Below, one piece after another: positions 35,902 to 45,831 of a DNA stretch of 64,000 nt. The stretch lies in NCBI GenBank assembly GCA_045128915.1, contig JBGVIT010000006.1:94261-158260 (forward strand). Reading direction: 5' to 3'. Source of the stretch: RGIG9115 sp045128915 (GTDB taxonomy: Bacteria; Bacillota; Clostridia; UBA1381). Made by a program: the position numbers and the translations under genes. The notes below the pieces were generated by a model, which was not told where the DNA came from, did not search any database, and saw only the letters and a list, made by a program, of their open reading frames with translations. The first letter of the stretch is position 1, and every line of letters starts with the position of its first letter.

Positions 35902-37434
35902 TTGAAAAATAATAAGTTATTAAAAACAGCGGGCTTCATGGCAGTTGCCACGCTGCTTGCAAAGGCGTGCGGTCTTATACGCGATTCCATGATTGCAGGA
36001 TATTTTTCTGCCGGTATGGAAACGGACGCTTTCATGACTGCAACAAAGCTTCCGACAATGCTTTTTGATATGGTAATCGGTGGCGTGATTTCCGCATCCT
36101 TTATACCTATATTCACTTCATTGAAAGAAGAAAAAGGGAAAGAGGTTGCAGAAAAATTTGCATCAAGATTTATAATGATGATAGTTTCCGTAGCAGTAGT
36201 AATTTCATTGCTTGGGATTATATTTTCGGACAACCTTGTAGCATTGCTTGCGCCGGGATTTACAGGCGAAAAACATAACCTGACAGCTACTCTGTCAGCT
36301 ATAATGTTCCCTATGATTATATTTACGGGGCTTGCATTTTCTTTTGTAGGACTTTTGCAGTCATATGGCGAATACAACATACCATCTGTTATCAGCCTTG
36401 TTTCCAATGTTGCCATAATAGCGTATTTCCCACTTTTTGCTGACAAATTCGGAATTAAAGGTCTGGCATATACAATGCTTGTGGCATGGAGCTTGCAGGT
36501 TATAATACAGATTCCGTCGCTTATAAAATTCCGTTTCAGATTCAGACCTGATTTCAGGTTTAATGATGCCGGAATAAAGGCAGCTTTAGCACTTGCAGGT
36601 CCTATGCTTATATGTACATGGGTTCAGCCGCTTTATTCGGTTATTAATTCAAGACTTGCTTCTGCTATAAGCGGTGCGCCTACGGTGCTTGAGCTTGCAA
36701 ACCGTCTTTATGTTGTTATGACGGGCGTGTTCTCCTTTGTAGTGACAAATCTGATTTTTCCCAAAGCCGCAAAGGCAAATGCGGAAAATAACGATGAGGA
36801 AGCAAAAAGTCTTATAGTGGTGAGTCTTAAATCAATGGTATTTATACTTCTTCCGTTGACTTTAGGAATAATTGTTCTGGCATCGCCAATAACAAGTATA
36901 ATTTATGAACATAACAAGTTTGACAGTCACAGCGTTATAAAAGTAGCCAACGCTTTGAGATGTTACAGCGTAGGTATGGTAGCGCTGGGTATAAACGAAG
37001 TTTTGAGTAAATATTTCTTCTCTATGAAAAATTCCCGCACTCCCATGCGAAACTCCATAATCAGCATAGCGGTAAATATTGCCCTTGCATACTTGTTGTT
37101 TGGAGCAATTAAAACATCAGGTCTTGCTCTTGCAGCAGCAGGCGGAAGTATTTGCAATGCTTTTCTCAATGCCGTTTCTCTGCGACATATGAAGCTTTTC
37201 GGAAGGGAAGATTGGTTTGGCGTTGTCAAAGTTGGAATTTCTGCAGCAATAATGGCTATAGTAGTGGCAATGTTTTATAGAATGCTTTCATTTATGCAAG
37301 GCGGATTTTTAAATAACATAATTCTTTGCGCAATTTGCGGCATGACCGGAATTTTAGTATATTTCATCATGGCGTATATTCTGCGTGTTGATACAGTAAT
37401 GAATCTTATAAAAAAGAAAGGTGGGCAAGAATGA
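35902..37434 (+). CDS. murJ: MurJ/MviN-type lipid II flippase
   Basis: 510 residues with about 14 hydrophobic segments. The N-terminal LAKACGLIRDSMIAGYF and TDAFMTATKLPTMLFDMVIGG, with conserved arginine and aspartate, identify the MurJ family rather than general Wzx proteins. MurJ moves lipid II, or in such clusters possibly another undecaprenyl-linked unit. TTG start with AGGAG at eight bases. It sits between the pyruvyltransferase and a ligase, so export of a wall-polymer precursor is equally plausible. Stop overlaps the next ATG. Confidence 0.9.
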   Translation: MKNNKLLKTAGFMAVATLLAKACGLIRDSMIAGYFSAGMETDAFMTATKLPTMLFDMVIGGVISASFIPIFTSLKEEKGKEVAEKFASRFIMMIVSVAVVISLLGIIFSDNLVALLAPGFTGEKHNLTATLSAIMFPMIIFTGLAFSFVGLLQSYGEYNIPSVISLVSNVAIIAYFPLFADKFGIKGLAYTMLVAWSLQVIIQIPSLIKFRFRFRPDFRFNDAGIKAALALAGPMLICTWVQPLYSVINSRLASAISGAPTVLELANRLYVVMTGVFSFVVTNLIFPKAAKANAENNDEEAKSLIVVSLKSMVFILLPLTLGIIVLASPITSIIYEHNKFDSHSVIKVANALRCYSVGMVALGINEVLSKYFFSMKNSRTPMRNSIISIAVNIALAYLLFGAIKTSGLALAAAGGSICNAFLNAVSLRHMKLFGREDWFGVVKVGISAAIMAIVVAMFYRMLSFMQGGFLNNIILCAICGMTGILVYFIMAYILRVDTVMNLIKKKGGQE

Positions 37435-39323
37435 ACAGTGTAATACTAACGGTTTTGTATAGTGCCGTTTCAACTTTGTGGCATGTTATTTCAGGAAGTG
37501 TTTTCTGGAAAACAGTAGGCAAAGTTTATGACTTATTCAAAAGGGCATTTGCAGACAGTATCATTGTTAAAGCTATAAAGCATAAAGGTAAAATCAGCCT
37601 TGAAGAATCAAGCATCATGTGTAAAATTCTTCGCATACCAACTGCATTTTTGTCATCTCTATGTAAGCTGTTAAGCGGTTGGGTACGTTCATTTGCGGAT
37701 AACAGCCCCGTTGCTGCATATGCAAGAGGCTACATTTCAGGATTTTATTCTCTTGATGTGAGATTTTTCGCAATCATGATTTTGTTTGGCGGTGTTTCAG
37801 GGTTTATAGCAAATATTTTAAAAGGCAGCTTTTGCTTTTCATATATTCTGCTTGCTGCCGCAGGATTTTTATTATCTTTCATGAGAATAAGACTTGCTGA
37901 TTATCTGGATGACAGCGTTGTAATTAAGTTTATAAAGCAGAGCTTTGGCTTTGAAAATGTAAGCTTCAGAATATACAGAAAAAGCGCTTCGCCATGCATT
38001 TACGGCTCGGCAGCAATCGTTGGAATTTTAGCCGGACTTTGCTCATTTATAAGCCCGCTTTTGTCAGTTGCAGCTCCTGTTGGAGTTATGGGACTTTTGA
38101 CCGTTATGGCATACCCCATAAGCGGAATTTTCATTGCGGTTTTTTTAGCACCTATATTGCCGACGCTTGCGGTGGTAGGGATATGTCTTTTGACTACGTT
38201 CTCTGCGCTTTCCCGCAAGGCATATACCGGCGAATACGGAATTAAAATGGGAAGATGCGGCTTGTGCCTGATGCTGTTTTTGATTATCAGCGCATTGTCA
38301 ACGCTTTTCTCACATTCTGTCATTGGCAGTATCGGCGTGCTTGGTATGTATATAATATTCATAGGCTTTTACTACATCATACGTGATACAGTTCGCAAAG
38401 GGACAACCCTTGAGGCGATATTCAAGATTTTTGCCATAAGCGCTGCGGTTGTTTCTGTTTACGGAATACTGCAGTATGTGTTTGGCTGGGAAGTTCAGAA
38501 TGCATGGATTGACGAAGAGATGTTTGAAGAAGCAACTATGAGAGTGTATTCTACACTTGCAAACCCGAACGTTCTCGGTGAGTATCTTATTCTTGCCCTG
38601 CCCATTACAGCACTTGTTATAGTAAGCTATGCAAAGACTGTATGGCAGAAGCTTGTATATGCGGCATTGTTTGCAGCGACTCTTTTGTGTCTTGTACTTA
38701 CGCAGTCAAGAGGATGCTGGATAGGATTTTTCATATCCGCGTTTGTGTTCATAACATATTTTAAAAGTCAGCTCTGGAAGGTTTTGCCGTTCTTGTTATT
38801 ACTGCTGCCGTTTGTGTTGCCGGAAACAATTATAAACAGATTACTTAGTGTAGGAAATCTGACGGACAGCTCCACATCATACAGAGTATTTATATGGCTT
38901 GGAACATTCAATATGCTGAGAGATTTCTGGCTTGGTGGAATAGGTCTTGGGGAAGCTGCATTCAGAAGCGTATATCCATATTATTCATATAAAGGAATTG
39001 TAGCACCTCATTCACATAACCTGTATCTGCAGATAATAGTTGAGTCAGGAATTGTTAATCTGATAGTATTTATAAGTGCTATGCTCATATTCTTTAAGGA
39101 TATGATAAATGTTCAGGCTCGTGGCAGAAAATGGGGACTGCCTGCAGCAGCGCTTCTTAGTGCAGTAGCAGGATTTCTTGTACAGAGTATGTTTGATTAC
39201 ACATTTTATAATTATCGCGTAATGGGCATATTCTTTATGGTGCTGGCTCTTGGAGGAGCTTTGGTAACTATTTCTTATAAAGAGCCGGAAGAACAGCTTG
39301 AGGAAAGGACTGATACTATATGA
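37431..39323 (+). CDS. O-antigen ligase family membrane protein
   Basis: 630 residues. An N-terminal extension of about 110 residues, mostly soluble, precedes 11-12 membrane segments. TQSRGCWIGFFISAFVF and the long outer loop with HSHNLYLQIIVESGI mark the WaaL/Wzy superfamily. In this operon it most likely joins a finished glycan to a wall acceptor or polymerises the secondary wall polymer. The N-terminal extension is not one I recognise. ATGA coupling on both sides. Confidence 0.85.
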   Translation: MNSVILTVLYSAVSTLWHVISGSVFWKTVGKVYDLFKRAFADSIIVKAIKHKGKISLEESSIMCKILRIPTAFLSSLCKLLSGWVRSFADNSPVAAYARGYISGFYSLDVRFFAIMILFGGVSGFIANILKGSFCFSYILLAAAGFLLSFMRIRLADYLDDSVVIKFIKQSFGFENVSFRIYRKSASPCIYGSAAIVGILAGLCSFISPLLSVAAPVGVMGLLTVMAYPISGIFIAVFLAPILPTLAVVGICLLTTFSALSRKAYTGEYGIKMGRCGLCLMLFLIISALSTLFSHSVIGSIGVLGMYIIFIGFYYIIRDTVRKGTTLEAIFKIFAISAAVVSVYGILQYVFGWEVQNAWIDEEMFEEATMRVYSTLANPNVLGEYLILALPITALVIVSYAKTVWQKLVYAALFAATLLCLVLTQSRGCWIGFFISAFVFITYFKSQLWKVLPFLLLLLPFVLPETIINRLLSVGNLTDSSTSYRVFIWLGTFNMLRDFWLGGIGLGEAAFRSVYPYYSYKGIVAPHSHNLYLQIIVESGIVNLIVFISAMLIFFKDMINVQARGRKWGLPAAALLSAVAGFLVQSMFDYTFYNYRVMGIFFMVLALGGALVTISYKEPEEQLEERTDTI

Positions 39324-40438
39324 TAAAGAAGATACTCGAAGTATCAAGCGATACCAATATAGGCGGTGCAGGTAAGGTTTTGCTTAACATGCTGTCAGAA
39401 TACGACAGGAGCAAGTACGAAATTAAAGTCATTCTGCCGAAAAACAGCCTTTTGAAACCGCACGTGGAAGTGCTTGGTGTTGAAATCATAGAAATTGACG
39501 GAATAGCAGATAAATCAATGGATTTAAAGGCTGTCGGCGAGCTTACACGCATTATAAAAAGAGAAAAAGCCGACCTTGTTCATGCACATGCATCAATGTC
39601 TGCAAGAATAGCGGCGCGTTTAGCCGGAGCAAAGGTTATATACACACGTCACAGCGTTTTCCCGCCTCCGCCTTCAATATCTAAGGGGATGGGTAAGAAA
39701 ATTAACGGATTAGTCAATAATTTTCTTGCAGACGGAATAATTGCTGTTGCAGAGGCGGCGAAGGAAAATCTGACTGCAACGGGGGTTGACGAAACAAAAA
39801 TAACTGTTATTCTAAACGGTGTAAAAGGCCTTGAAAACGCTTCAGCAGAGGAAAAGTTGGCAGCGAGGAAAAGATTTGGGGTAGGCGAAGACGATAAAAT
39901 CATATCAATAGTTGCAAGACTTGAAGATATAAAAGGTCATGATTACTTCATAGAAGCTGCGGACAAGCTTTTGGGTGAAGGAATTAAAGCTAAGTTCCTT
40001 ATAGCCGGAACAGGCTCATATGAGGAGCATCTCAAAGAAAAGGTAAAACAGCTTGGCAGAGAAGAGGATATAATTTTTACGGGCTTTATAAAGGATGTGG
40101 ATGCCCTTATGAATATTACTTATATCCAATGTAATGCATCTTATGGTACTGAAGCTACCAGCCTCGCACTTCTTGAGGGAATGAGTCTTGGAATTCCTGC
40201 GGTTGTTTCGGATTTCGGAGGCAATCCCGGAGTTATATCAGACGGCAACAACGGCTATCTTGTAATGAAGCGAAATACTGACGCTTTGGCAGAGGGAATA
40301 AAGAAACTGCTGTCTGACGAAGAACTTTATGATAAAATGAGCCGAAAATCAAAAGAAATTTTCAACATGAAGTTTACGGCTGTTGCAATGACAAGACAGA
40401 CAGAAGAATATTATGATAAAATCATTGATATGAAATAA
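39320..40438 (+). CDS. GT4 family glycosyltransferase
   Basis: 372 residues. The N-terminal DTNIGGAGKVLLNML, the HAHASMSARIAARL region, YTRHSVFPPPPS and the C-terminal TSLALLEGMSLGIPAV motif define a GT4 enzyme. Its start overlaps the ligase gene stop. It is one of two glycosyltransferase domains in this operon, the other being in the CsaB fusion, and probably extends the wall-polymer repeat. Confidence 0.9.
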   Translation: MIKKILEVSSDTNIGGAGKVLLNMLSEYDRSKYEIKVILPKNSLLKPHVEVLGVEIIEIDGIADKSMDLKAVGELTRIIKREKADLVHAHASMSARIAARLAGAKVIYTRHSVFPPPPSISKGMGKKINGLVNNFLADGIIAVAEAAKENLTATGVDETKITVILNGVKGLENASAEEKLAARKRFGVGEDDKIISIVARLEDIKGHDYFIEAADKLLGEGIKAKFLIAGTGSYEEHLKEKVKQLGREEDIIFTGFIKDVDALMNITYIQCNASYGTEATSLALLEGMSLGIPAVVSDFGGNPGVISDGNNGYLVMKRNTDALAEGIKKLLSDEELYDKMSRKSKEIFNMKFTAVAMTRQTEEYYDKIIDMK

Positions 40439-40456
40439 CTGAAAGGGAATTTAAAA

Positions 40457-40909
40457 ATGAAGAAAAAAATAACTTTTATTGATATTATAATCATAGCCAT
40501 CGTTGTGATAGCGGGAGTGTTTGTTCTGTCTAAGTTCTCAGGCGGCGGTGCTTCAAAAACGGAAACTGTGACATATAAGGTTCTTGTGGCAAATCAGCTT
40601 CCCGAAATAGCACAGCAGATAACTGCAGCGGAAAATGTACTTCTCGATCCCAAAGAAAACGGATACGGCAATGTAACAGCTGTTGAACTTAAGCCTGCAG
40701 AAGAATCATATTTTGATGCAAGAAATGAAAGATATGTGACCAGAACAACTGACCTTCGAACAGATGTTTTCATTACAATAGAGGCAAATGCTGCAAAGAG
40801 CGATGCGGGCTGGAAAATAGGCGCACAGAACATAAGAATCGGTGAATCACAAAGCATCTCTGCAAACACCTATGGTGTAGAGGGCTATATTGTTGATATA
40901 CTTAATTGA
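40457..40909 (+). CDS. DUF4330-like membrane-anchored protein
   Basis: 150 residues. One N-terminal helix (about 7-24, FIDIIIIAIVVIAGVFVLSKF) carries an outer beta-rich domain. The pattern, TM then TVTYKVLVANQLPEIA and GNVTAVELKPA..., fits DUF4330, whose function is unknown. The next gene has the same plan, and the two close the operon. Genes of this kind are frequently found beside wall-polymer and ligase genes; role not known. Confidence 0.7.
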   Translation: MKKKITFIDIIIIAIVVIAGVFVLSKFSGGGASKTETVTYKVLVANQLPEIAQQITAAENVLLDPKENGYGNVTAVELKPAEESYFDARNERYVTRTTDLRTDVFITIEANAAKSDAGWKIGAQNIRIGESQSISANTYGVEGYIVDILN

Positions 40910-40926
40910 TGAAAGGAGATACTGCA

Positions 40927-41409
40927 ATGAAAGACGGAAAATTGTTTGGAAAAATTAATATAATAGATTTACTGATTGTTGTGATACTTATAGCTGCAGT
41001 AATCGGTTTTGCCGGCAGGCTTGCATTTTCATCATCAAATAATATATCAGGAAGTGATGAATTTCAGTTTGTGGTAAGAGTTGACGGAATACGTGAATAT
41101 ACTGTAAGAGGTCTTGAACGCGGTGGAGATGTGTTTGCAGAAAAGTCTGATGTTAAGGTTGGGGAAATATCCGATGTAAAGGTAGAGCCGATGAAAGCAG
41201 AAGCGGTTACTATTGACGGTCAGCGCAAATTCATTGAACGCCCAGGAAGATATACTGCATATGTTACAATCAAAGCTAAAGGTAATGTTGTCAATGGCGG
41301 CTACTATAATGCTGATAGAAAGGATATAGGCGCCGGAAGAGAATATATAATAAATTCAAAATATGTTTCAACTAAAGGTGATACATTATCAGTAGGACCG
41401 ATTCAGTAA
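40927..41409 (+). CDS. DUF4330-like membrane-anchored protein
   Basis: 160 residues: LFGKINIIDLLIVVILIAAVIGFAGRL gives a short cytoplasmic start and one helix, then a beta-rich outer domain with FQFVVRVDGIREYTV and VKVGEISDVKVEPM. It follows the preceding gene, to which it is related in layout and by the ..KVG.I.DVKVEP.../GNVTAVELKP... stretch. The frame opens at 40906, but AGGAG at 40914-40918 serves ATG 40927. Last gene before a strong terminator. Confidence 0.7.
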   Translation: MKDGKLFGKINIIDLLIVVILIAAVIGFAGRLAFSSSNNISGSDEFQFVVRVDGIREYTVRGLERGGDVFAEKSDVKVGEISDVKVEPMKAEAVTIDGQRKFIERPGRYTAYVTIKAKGNVVNGGYYNADRKDIGAGREYIINSKYVSTKGDTLSVGPIQ

Positions 41410-41446
41410 AAAACATTCGTCGCATATGCGGCGAATGTTTTTTTAT
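41408..41446 (+). terminator. Terminator after DUF4330 pair
   Basis: AAAACATTCG.. pairs with ..CGAATGTTTT around an inner GCATATGC palindrome, followed by T residues. Confidence 0.85.
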
Positions 41447-41474
41447 AAAATAAACACTATTTTTTATAAAATTA

Positions 41475-41503
41475 TTGACATCACAAGAGTATTAATATAT
41501 AAT
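41475..41503 (+). promoter_or_regulatory. Promoter of glycan/peptide catabolic block
   Basis: TTGACA (41475-41480), 17-bp spacer, TATAAT (41498-41503). Directly downstream the AT-rich TAATATTA and AATATTA words could hold an operator. Confidence 0.8.
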
Positions 41504-41541
41504 ATAAGTAATATTAGTAAAATATTAGCAGGAGTGATATT

Positions 41542-42330
41542 ATGAAATTTTTAGTAATGACAGATATTGAAGGTGTAACAGGTGTTACAACATTCCCTCA
41601 GGCAGAAAACAGCCAGCTTGGACGAGATATGCTCATGCATGACCTGAAGGCAGTACTTGACGGAATAAAGGCAGCAGGCGCAGAAGCTGTTGTATATGAT
41701 ATGCATACTGACGGACGAAATGTTGACACTAACCAGATAGATGCTCCCGTTGTAATGGGAAAGCCTATTCTCGGCAATCTTTGGAGAGGTGTTGGCGGTG
41801 AAGACTTTGATGGTTTGTTCATGATGGGACTTCACACAATGCAGCATACAGGATCACTTCTTGAACATAGCTATCTTCGTGAATATGATGCAGTATATCT
41901 TAATGGTTTGCTTGTAGGCGAAATTGGCATGGAAGCTGCTCTTGCAGGCGAGCAGGGTGTGCCTCTTAAGTTCGTTTCAGGTGATGATATGGGATGTGCG
42001 GAGGGAAAAGCACTTATTCCTGAGCTTGTTACCTGCGCTGTCAAGAAATCACTTACACCCGATACTGCAATTTGCTATCCGCCTTCAAAGACCGGAGAAA
42101 TGCTGTCAAACGCAGCAAAGGAAGCAGTTCTTGCAGATGTTAAGCCTTTCAAGGTGGAAGGACCTTATGAAATTAAAATTGTATTTTCTGACTGCCCTTA
42201 TCTTTATACAATGAAGAAACTCCATCCCGAAATTTTTGTTGATGATAAGACTGTTGTAATGAAGGGTGAAAACCTTCTTGAAACATGGTCAGAATACCTC
42301 AAATATGAAAAGGAGATGGTAAACGCATGA
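41542..42330 (+). CDS. M55 family D-aminopeptidase (DppA-like)
   Basis: 262 residues. The N-terminal MTDIEGVTGV (metal ligands Asp and Glu), YDMHTDGRNV, GLHTMQHTG and the GEIGMEAALAGEQGVP stretch are the M55 zinc peptidase signature. DppA-type enzymes cleave D-amino-acid dipeptides such as D-Ala-D-Ala, probably from recycled peptidoglycan. The protein is cytoplasmic and forms rings in known members. SD GCAGGAG. It heads an operon of otherwise carbohydrate-related genes, overlapping the next by four bases, which is an unusual pairing. Confidence 0.88.
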   Translation: MKFLVMTDIEGVTGVTTFPQAENSQLGRDMLMHDLKAVLDGIKAAGAEAVVYDMHTDGRNVDTNQIDAPVVMGKPILGNLWRGVGGEDFDGLFMMGLHTMQHTGSLLEHSYLREYDAVYLNGLLVGEIGMEAALAGEQGVPLKFVSGDDMGCAEGKALIPELVTCAVKKSLTPDTAICYPPSKTGEMLSNAAKEAVLADVKPFKVEGPYEIKIVFSDCPYLYTMKKLHPEIFVDDKTVVMKGENLLETWSEYLKYEKEMVNA

Positions 42331-43208
42331 GTATATTACTTGGAGTAAATCATCAATTTATTTATGAGCAGGCTATGTCAAACGCTGAAGCTCATACCGA
42401 AACTTTAAAGAAAGCCGCAGCACTTCCCGACATCAATACACTTGACTGCTGGATGTGGAGAGGCGAAAGAGCAAAGGAAGAAAAAGCTATTCTTTTAGAT
42501 TCAGGCAAAGTCATAAATTATAACATAGGCGACAGATTTGGCGAAGAGGTAATACTTCCTTGCTCACCTGTAAAAGCTGAACAGGACAGAGCATACGACA
42601 TCACAATGCGTGAAATCGAATACGGTCTTTCTGTTAATACAAAGAAAATAATATTTGGCAGTGGCCCTGATATGCCACAAGACCATCAGGCAGCTATTGA
42701 GCGCTATGCAGAATTTATTTTCAGAATAGCAAAGAACATTCCTGATGATGTATGGTTGGCGCTGGAGCCTACCGATTGGGATATAGATAAACACTTCCTT
42801 TTCGGTCGTCTTAACGAAACAGTTGACTTTATACATAATATCCGTAAGAACGGATTTGAAAGAATAGGTATGCTCCTTGACCAGTGTCATGTGCCCATTA
42901 TGCATGAAACTCTTGAAAGTGCAGTTAAGGGTGCTGAGGATACTTTGATTCATATTCATCTTGGCAACTGCGTAATTAAAGATAAGACAAGTCCTTTTTA
43001 CGGCGACAAGCACGTTGCATGGGATTATCCGGGAAGTGAGTTTACATCAGAGGACGGTATAAGATACCTCAATCTTCTTAAGGAAGCAGGCTACTTCAAC
43101 AGAGAAAATCCTTCAATAACATTTGAAATGCGTCCGCGCATTGATATGTCACCTGAGGAAAGTCTTAAAAATTGGGTAAGCGTTTTTAATACATTTTTGG
43201 GTAAATAA
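42327..43208 (+). CDS. Xylose-isomerase-like TIM-barrel protein
   Basis: 293 residues. The spacing of LALEPTDWDIDK, MLLDQCHVPIMHET, HIHLGNC and ITFEMRPR reproduces the E...DxxH...H...E metal site of the AP-endonuclease-2/sugar isomerase-epimerase fold. The true substrate is unknown; sugar or polyol epimerisation is likely. No signal peptide. Coupled by ATGA to the M55 gene and followed after 2 bp by a glycosidase-like gene. Confidence 0.72.
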   Translation: MSILLGVNHQFIYEQAMSNAEAHTETLKKAAALPDINTLDCWMWRGERAKEEKAILLDSGKVINYNIGDRFGEEVILPCSPVKAEQDRAYDITMREIEYGLSVNTKKIIFGSGPDMPQDHQAAIERYAEFIFRIAKNIPDDVWLALEPTDWDIDKHFLFGRLNETVDFIHNIRKNGFERIGMLLDQCHVPIMHETLESAVKGAEDTLIHIHLGNCVIKDKTSPFYGDKHVAWDYPGSEFTSEDGIRYLNLLKEAGYFNRENPSITFEMRPRIDMSPEESLKNWVSVFNTFLGK

Positions 43209-43210
43209 TT

Positions 43211-44743
43211 ATGAATAAATGTTTGTATAATCTTGAACTTTTAATTCTCGGAACGGGTAATCCGCCATGGCAGAACTATAACGAACCAATAAAGCCTGAA
43301 ACTCCGGCAAACTACGTGTATCAGCTTAAAGATACGGATGTTGATACGCTCATGATTTGTCCTACTGCATGGAAAAGACCGTTGTGGGATTCAAAAATTG
43401 ATCCGCATTGGAAAGAAGAGGCCGACAGTATCCCGCAGCCACATTTTACAAGCGACCTTAAATATCACGAAAAAGCATATTTCAGACTTCGTGAATTTAT
43501 AAAAGCAGGCAACGATCCGGTGCAGATAGCTGTTGATGCAGCAAAGGAAACAGGTCTTGAACCGTTTATTTCATACAGAATGAACGACCATCATTATCTT
43601 CATCAGGAAAAGGCTTTTATTCATCCGTCTTTCTGGCGTAATAACCCGCAGTTCTGGATAGGTGAAGGTGACCGCCATTTCAGCTATAAAAATCCTGAAG
43701 TAAGGCAGTATTATTACAGTCTTCTTGAAGAACTAACTTCAAAATATGATATTTCAGGAATTGAACTTGATTTTATGCGCACTCCGAAATATTTCCATCC
43801 TGACGATGTTGAGCAGGGAAGAGAAATTATGACTGAGTTTGTCGGCTCTATCAGAAAAATGCTTGACAGCTACGGTCATCAGCGCGGAAAACGTCTTAAG
43901 CTTTGCGTAAGAGTTCCACATACAGTAAGCTGGGCAAAGTCAATCGGTCTCGAAGTTGGTCTTTGGGATGAGCTGGGCTTGATAGATATGGTTAACGTAT
44001 CCAGCTACTTTATCAATACTCCCGATTTCGATGTTGAGGGTTATAAGCAGTGGGTTAAACAATCACCGTTATATGCTGAAATGCATTTTATAATTGATAA
44101 GGGTGAGATTTATAACGGTTTTTCAAATAACGTTTCCCGTAAGACAACTAAGGAGATGTACAGAGCTCTTGCGTCAAATTATCTTGACAGAGGAATGGAC
44201 GGTATCTCATTTTTTAATATTGATTACACAAGGCATCATTTCTTCAATGAACCAAGACGCTTGCATCTTAAGGACGGACAGCCGCCTATAAGTGCATTCA
44301 AGGGAATAACTGATATAAATCAACTTGCAAAGTTTGATAAGCATTACTTTGCAGGCCCTAACTATACAAGCCTTCCAATGACTAACACAATGGAGCTTAA
44401 TATGTATGTTGGGGACAAAAATCCGTCAACGGATTTTAAACATTCAATTTTAAGAATAAAAACACAAAGGCCATGTCAGGGCTTTGAATTTCAGGTAAAG
44501 CTCAATGGCACAGAACTTGAAGAAATGGTATGGCTTGGTGAGTTGTTTGCACCTATTTCCGATGAAGCGTTGCCACGTCGTGAGTATGTAAGGTGTTATA
44601 AAGTTCCAACAAGTCTGATTAAGCATGGTTATAACTGCATTACGGCAGTAAATCTGTGCGATGATCCTACTCTATGGGACAAAGAAGCAAAGTTTGACAT
44701 GGTTGAGCTTGCCCTTTACAAAAACAACAGTTTTCTCGACTAA
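43211..44743 (+). CDS. Putative glycosidase, GHL10-like TIM barrel
   Basis: 510 residues. The central part has barrel features: FISYRMNDHHYLH, NPEVRQYYYSLLEELTSKY and ISGIELDFMR, where the acidic cluster after a strand resembles the catalytic region of GHL10-type (YddW-like) hydrolases. The last 130 residues (from about 385) look like a beta-sandwich. No signal peptide is present, so it acts on imported oligosaccharides. Family assignment is by eye only, and SD is weak (GGG at -12). Confidence 0.5.
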   Translation: MNKCLYNLELLILGTGNPPWQNYNEPIKPETPANYVYQLKDTDVDTLMICPTAWKRPLWDSKIDPHWKEEADSIPQPHFTSDLKYHEKAYFRLREFIKAGNDPVQIAVDAAKETGLEPFISYRMNDHHYLHQEKAFIHPSFWRNNPQFWIGEGDRHFSYKNPEVRQYYYSLLEELTSKYDISGIELDFMRTPKYFHPDDVEQGREIMTEFVGSIRKMLDSYGHQRGKRLKLCVRVPHTVSWAKSIGLEVGLWDELGLIDMVNVSSYFINTPDFDVEGYKQWVKQSPLYAEMHFIIDKGEIYNGFSNNVSRKTTKEMYRALASNYLDRGMDGISFFNIDYTRHHFFNEPRRLHLKDGQPPISAFKGITDINQLAKFDKHYFAGPNYTSLPMTNTMELNMYVGDKNPSTDFKHSILRIKTQRPCQGFEFQVKLNGTELEEMVWLGELFAPISDEALPRREYVRCYKVPTSLIKHGYNCITAVNLCDDPTLWDKEAKFDMVELALYKNNSFLD

Positions 44744-44753
44744 AATAATGTTG

Positions 44754-44788
44754 AAAGCATCTGTAACCCGAAAGTTACAGATGCTTTT
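44754..44788 (+). terminator. Terminator within catabolic block
   Basis: AAAGCATCTGTAAC, loop CCGAAA, GTTACAGATGCTTTT. Splits the block into two transcription units. Confidence 0.85.
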
Positions 44789-44819
44789 ATATTGGAGCAT
44801 TGTTTTTCTTATTCGGTTA

Positions 44820-44848
44820 TTGTTTTTGAAATAGTATTTTGATAAAAT
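44820..44848 (+). promoter_or_regulatory. Promoter for esterase/glycosidase operon
   Basis: TTGTTT (44820-44825), 17-bp spacer, TAAAAT (44843-44848), 33 bp before the first SGNH gene. Confidence 0.55.
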
Positions 44849-44880
44849 GACTTTAACTAAGGTTATCAGAGGTGCATATA

Positions 44881-45831
44881 GTGTATATTTTTAAAAATAA
44901 TTCAAGAGTTTGTTTTTTTGGCGACAGCATAACAGCAAAGGGAATATGGATTCGCCGTATTTACGACTATTACAGAAACAGTCTCAATATTAATCTTGAA
45001 ATGTATAATTGCGGTGTTCCGGGTGATAGCTCGGTAAATGCTATGAAGCATATAAATCAAACCCTTTTTTATTACAACCCAACAGATGTAGTTATATTTT
45101 TTGGAATGAACGATGTAGGGTATCATCTGTACGGTGTGGAAAAACCTTCAGCTGATATTATAAAAGCAAGAAGAGCAGGTATTGATAACTGCATCGAAAC
45201 TATTGAAAAACTGTCACAGCTTCTTGTGTCAAAGGGAATTAATATAATATATTGCACGCCTACACCATATGATGAGCTTACTGATTCCTCCACTCCTTGT
45301 CTTTCAGGTACTAACGGAGGAATTTATGAAATCAGATGCAGAATTCTTGAGCTTAGTGATAAATACGGTGCTCATGTGGTTGATTTTTACGACGGTATAT
45401 ATTCAATCCTCAAAACAATGTACAAGCATGGAAAAAGCCCTATATCAGCTGACAGAATACATCCCAATGGTCACTCTATGGAAGCTATGGCACAGCTGTT
45501 TTTAAAAGCTCAGGGGTTTGATGTAGAAGTGGCAGATAGCGAGGAAAAGCAACTTGCTGCATATTCTGTTTCGTATGATGATTGGGAAGAAAAGAGATTT
45601 AATCTTGAAACTCAAGCAAAGAAAATAGATTTTGCAAAATGGTGTCTGTTTCCTGAGGAAGATGATTTTGAGACAGTTGCACAAAGCATACAACAGTATA
45701 TCAATACAGGTCATAAGCCGGAGCTTATGAGCTATTATAATACATATCTTGAGCATTATAGAGATTACGATAAAAACCGGCAAGCACTTATAAACCATAC
45801 CCAAAGCGTGTATGAGGGAGGAATAGAATGA
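44881..45831 (+). CDS. SGNH/GDSL hydrolase
   Basis: 316 residues. Block I is VCFFGDSITAKG (nucleophile Ser), block III is FFGMNDVGYH (Asn), and block V is DRIHPNGHS (Asp-His). The fold is that of carbohydrate acetylesterases and related lipases. No signal peptide. The C-terminal 100 residues are extra, helical and unassigned. GTG 44881 is chosen six bases after AGAGGTG. First of three SGNH genes in a row. Confidence 0.87.
   Translation: MYIFKNNSRVCFFGDSITAKGIWIRRIYDYYRNSLNINLEMYNCGVPGDSSVNAMKHINQTLFYYNPTDVVIFFGMNDVGYHLYGVEKPSADIIKARRAGIDNCIETIEKLSQLLVSKGINIIYCTPTPYDELTDSSTPCLSGTNGGIYEIRCRILELSDKYGAHVVDFYDGIYSILKTMYKHGKSPISADRIHPNGHSMEAMAQLFLKAQGFDVEVADSEEKQLAAYSVSYDDWEEKRFNLETQAKKIDFAKWCLFPEEDDFETVAQSIQQYINTGHKPELMSYYNTYLEHYRDYDKNRQALINHTQSVYEGGIE

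Noticed and set aside
35886..36446. 186-residue minus-strand frame
   Set aside because: Antisense shadow of the murJ gene.
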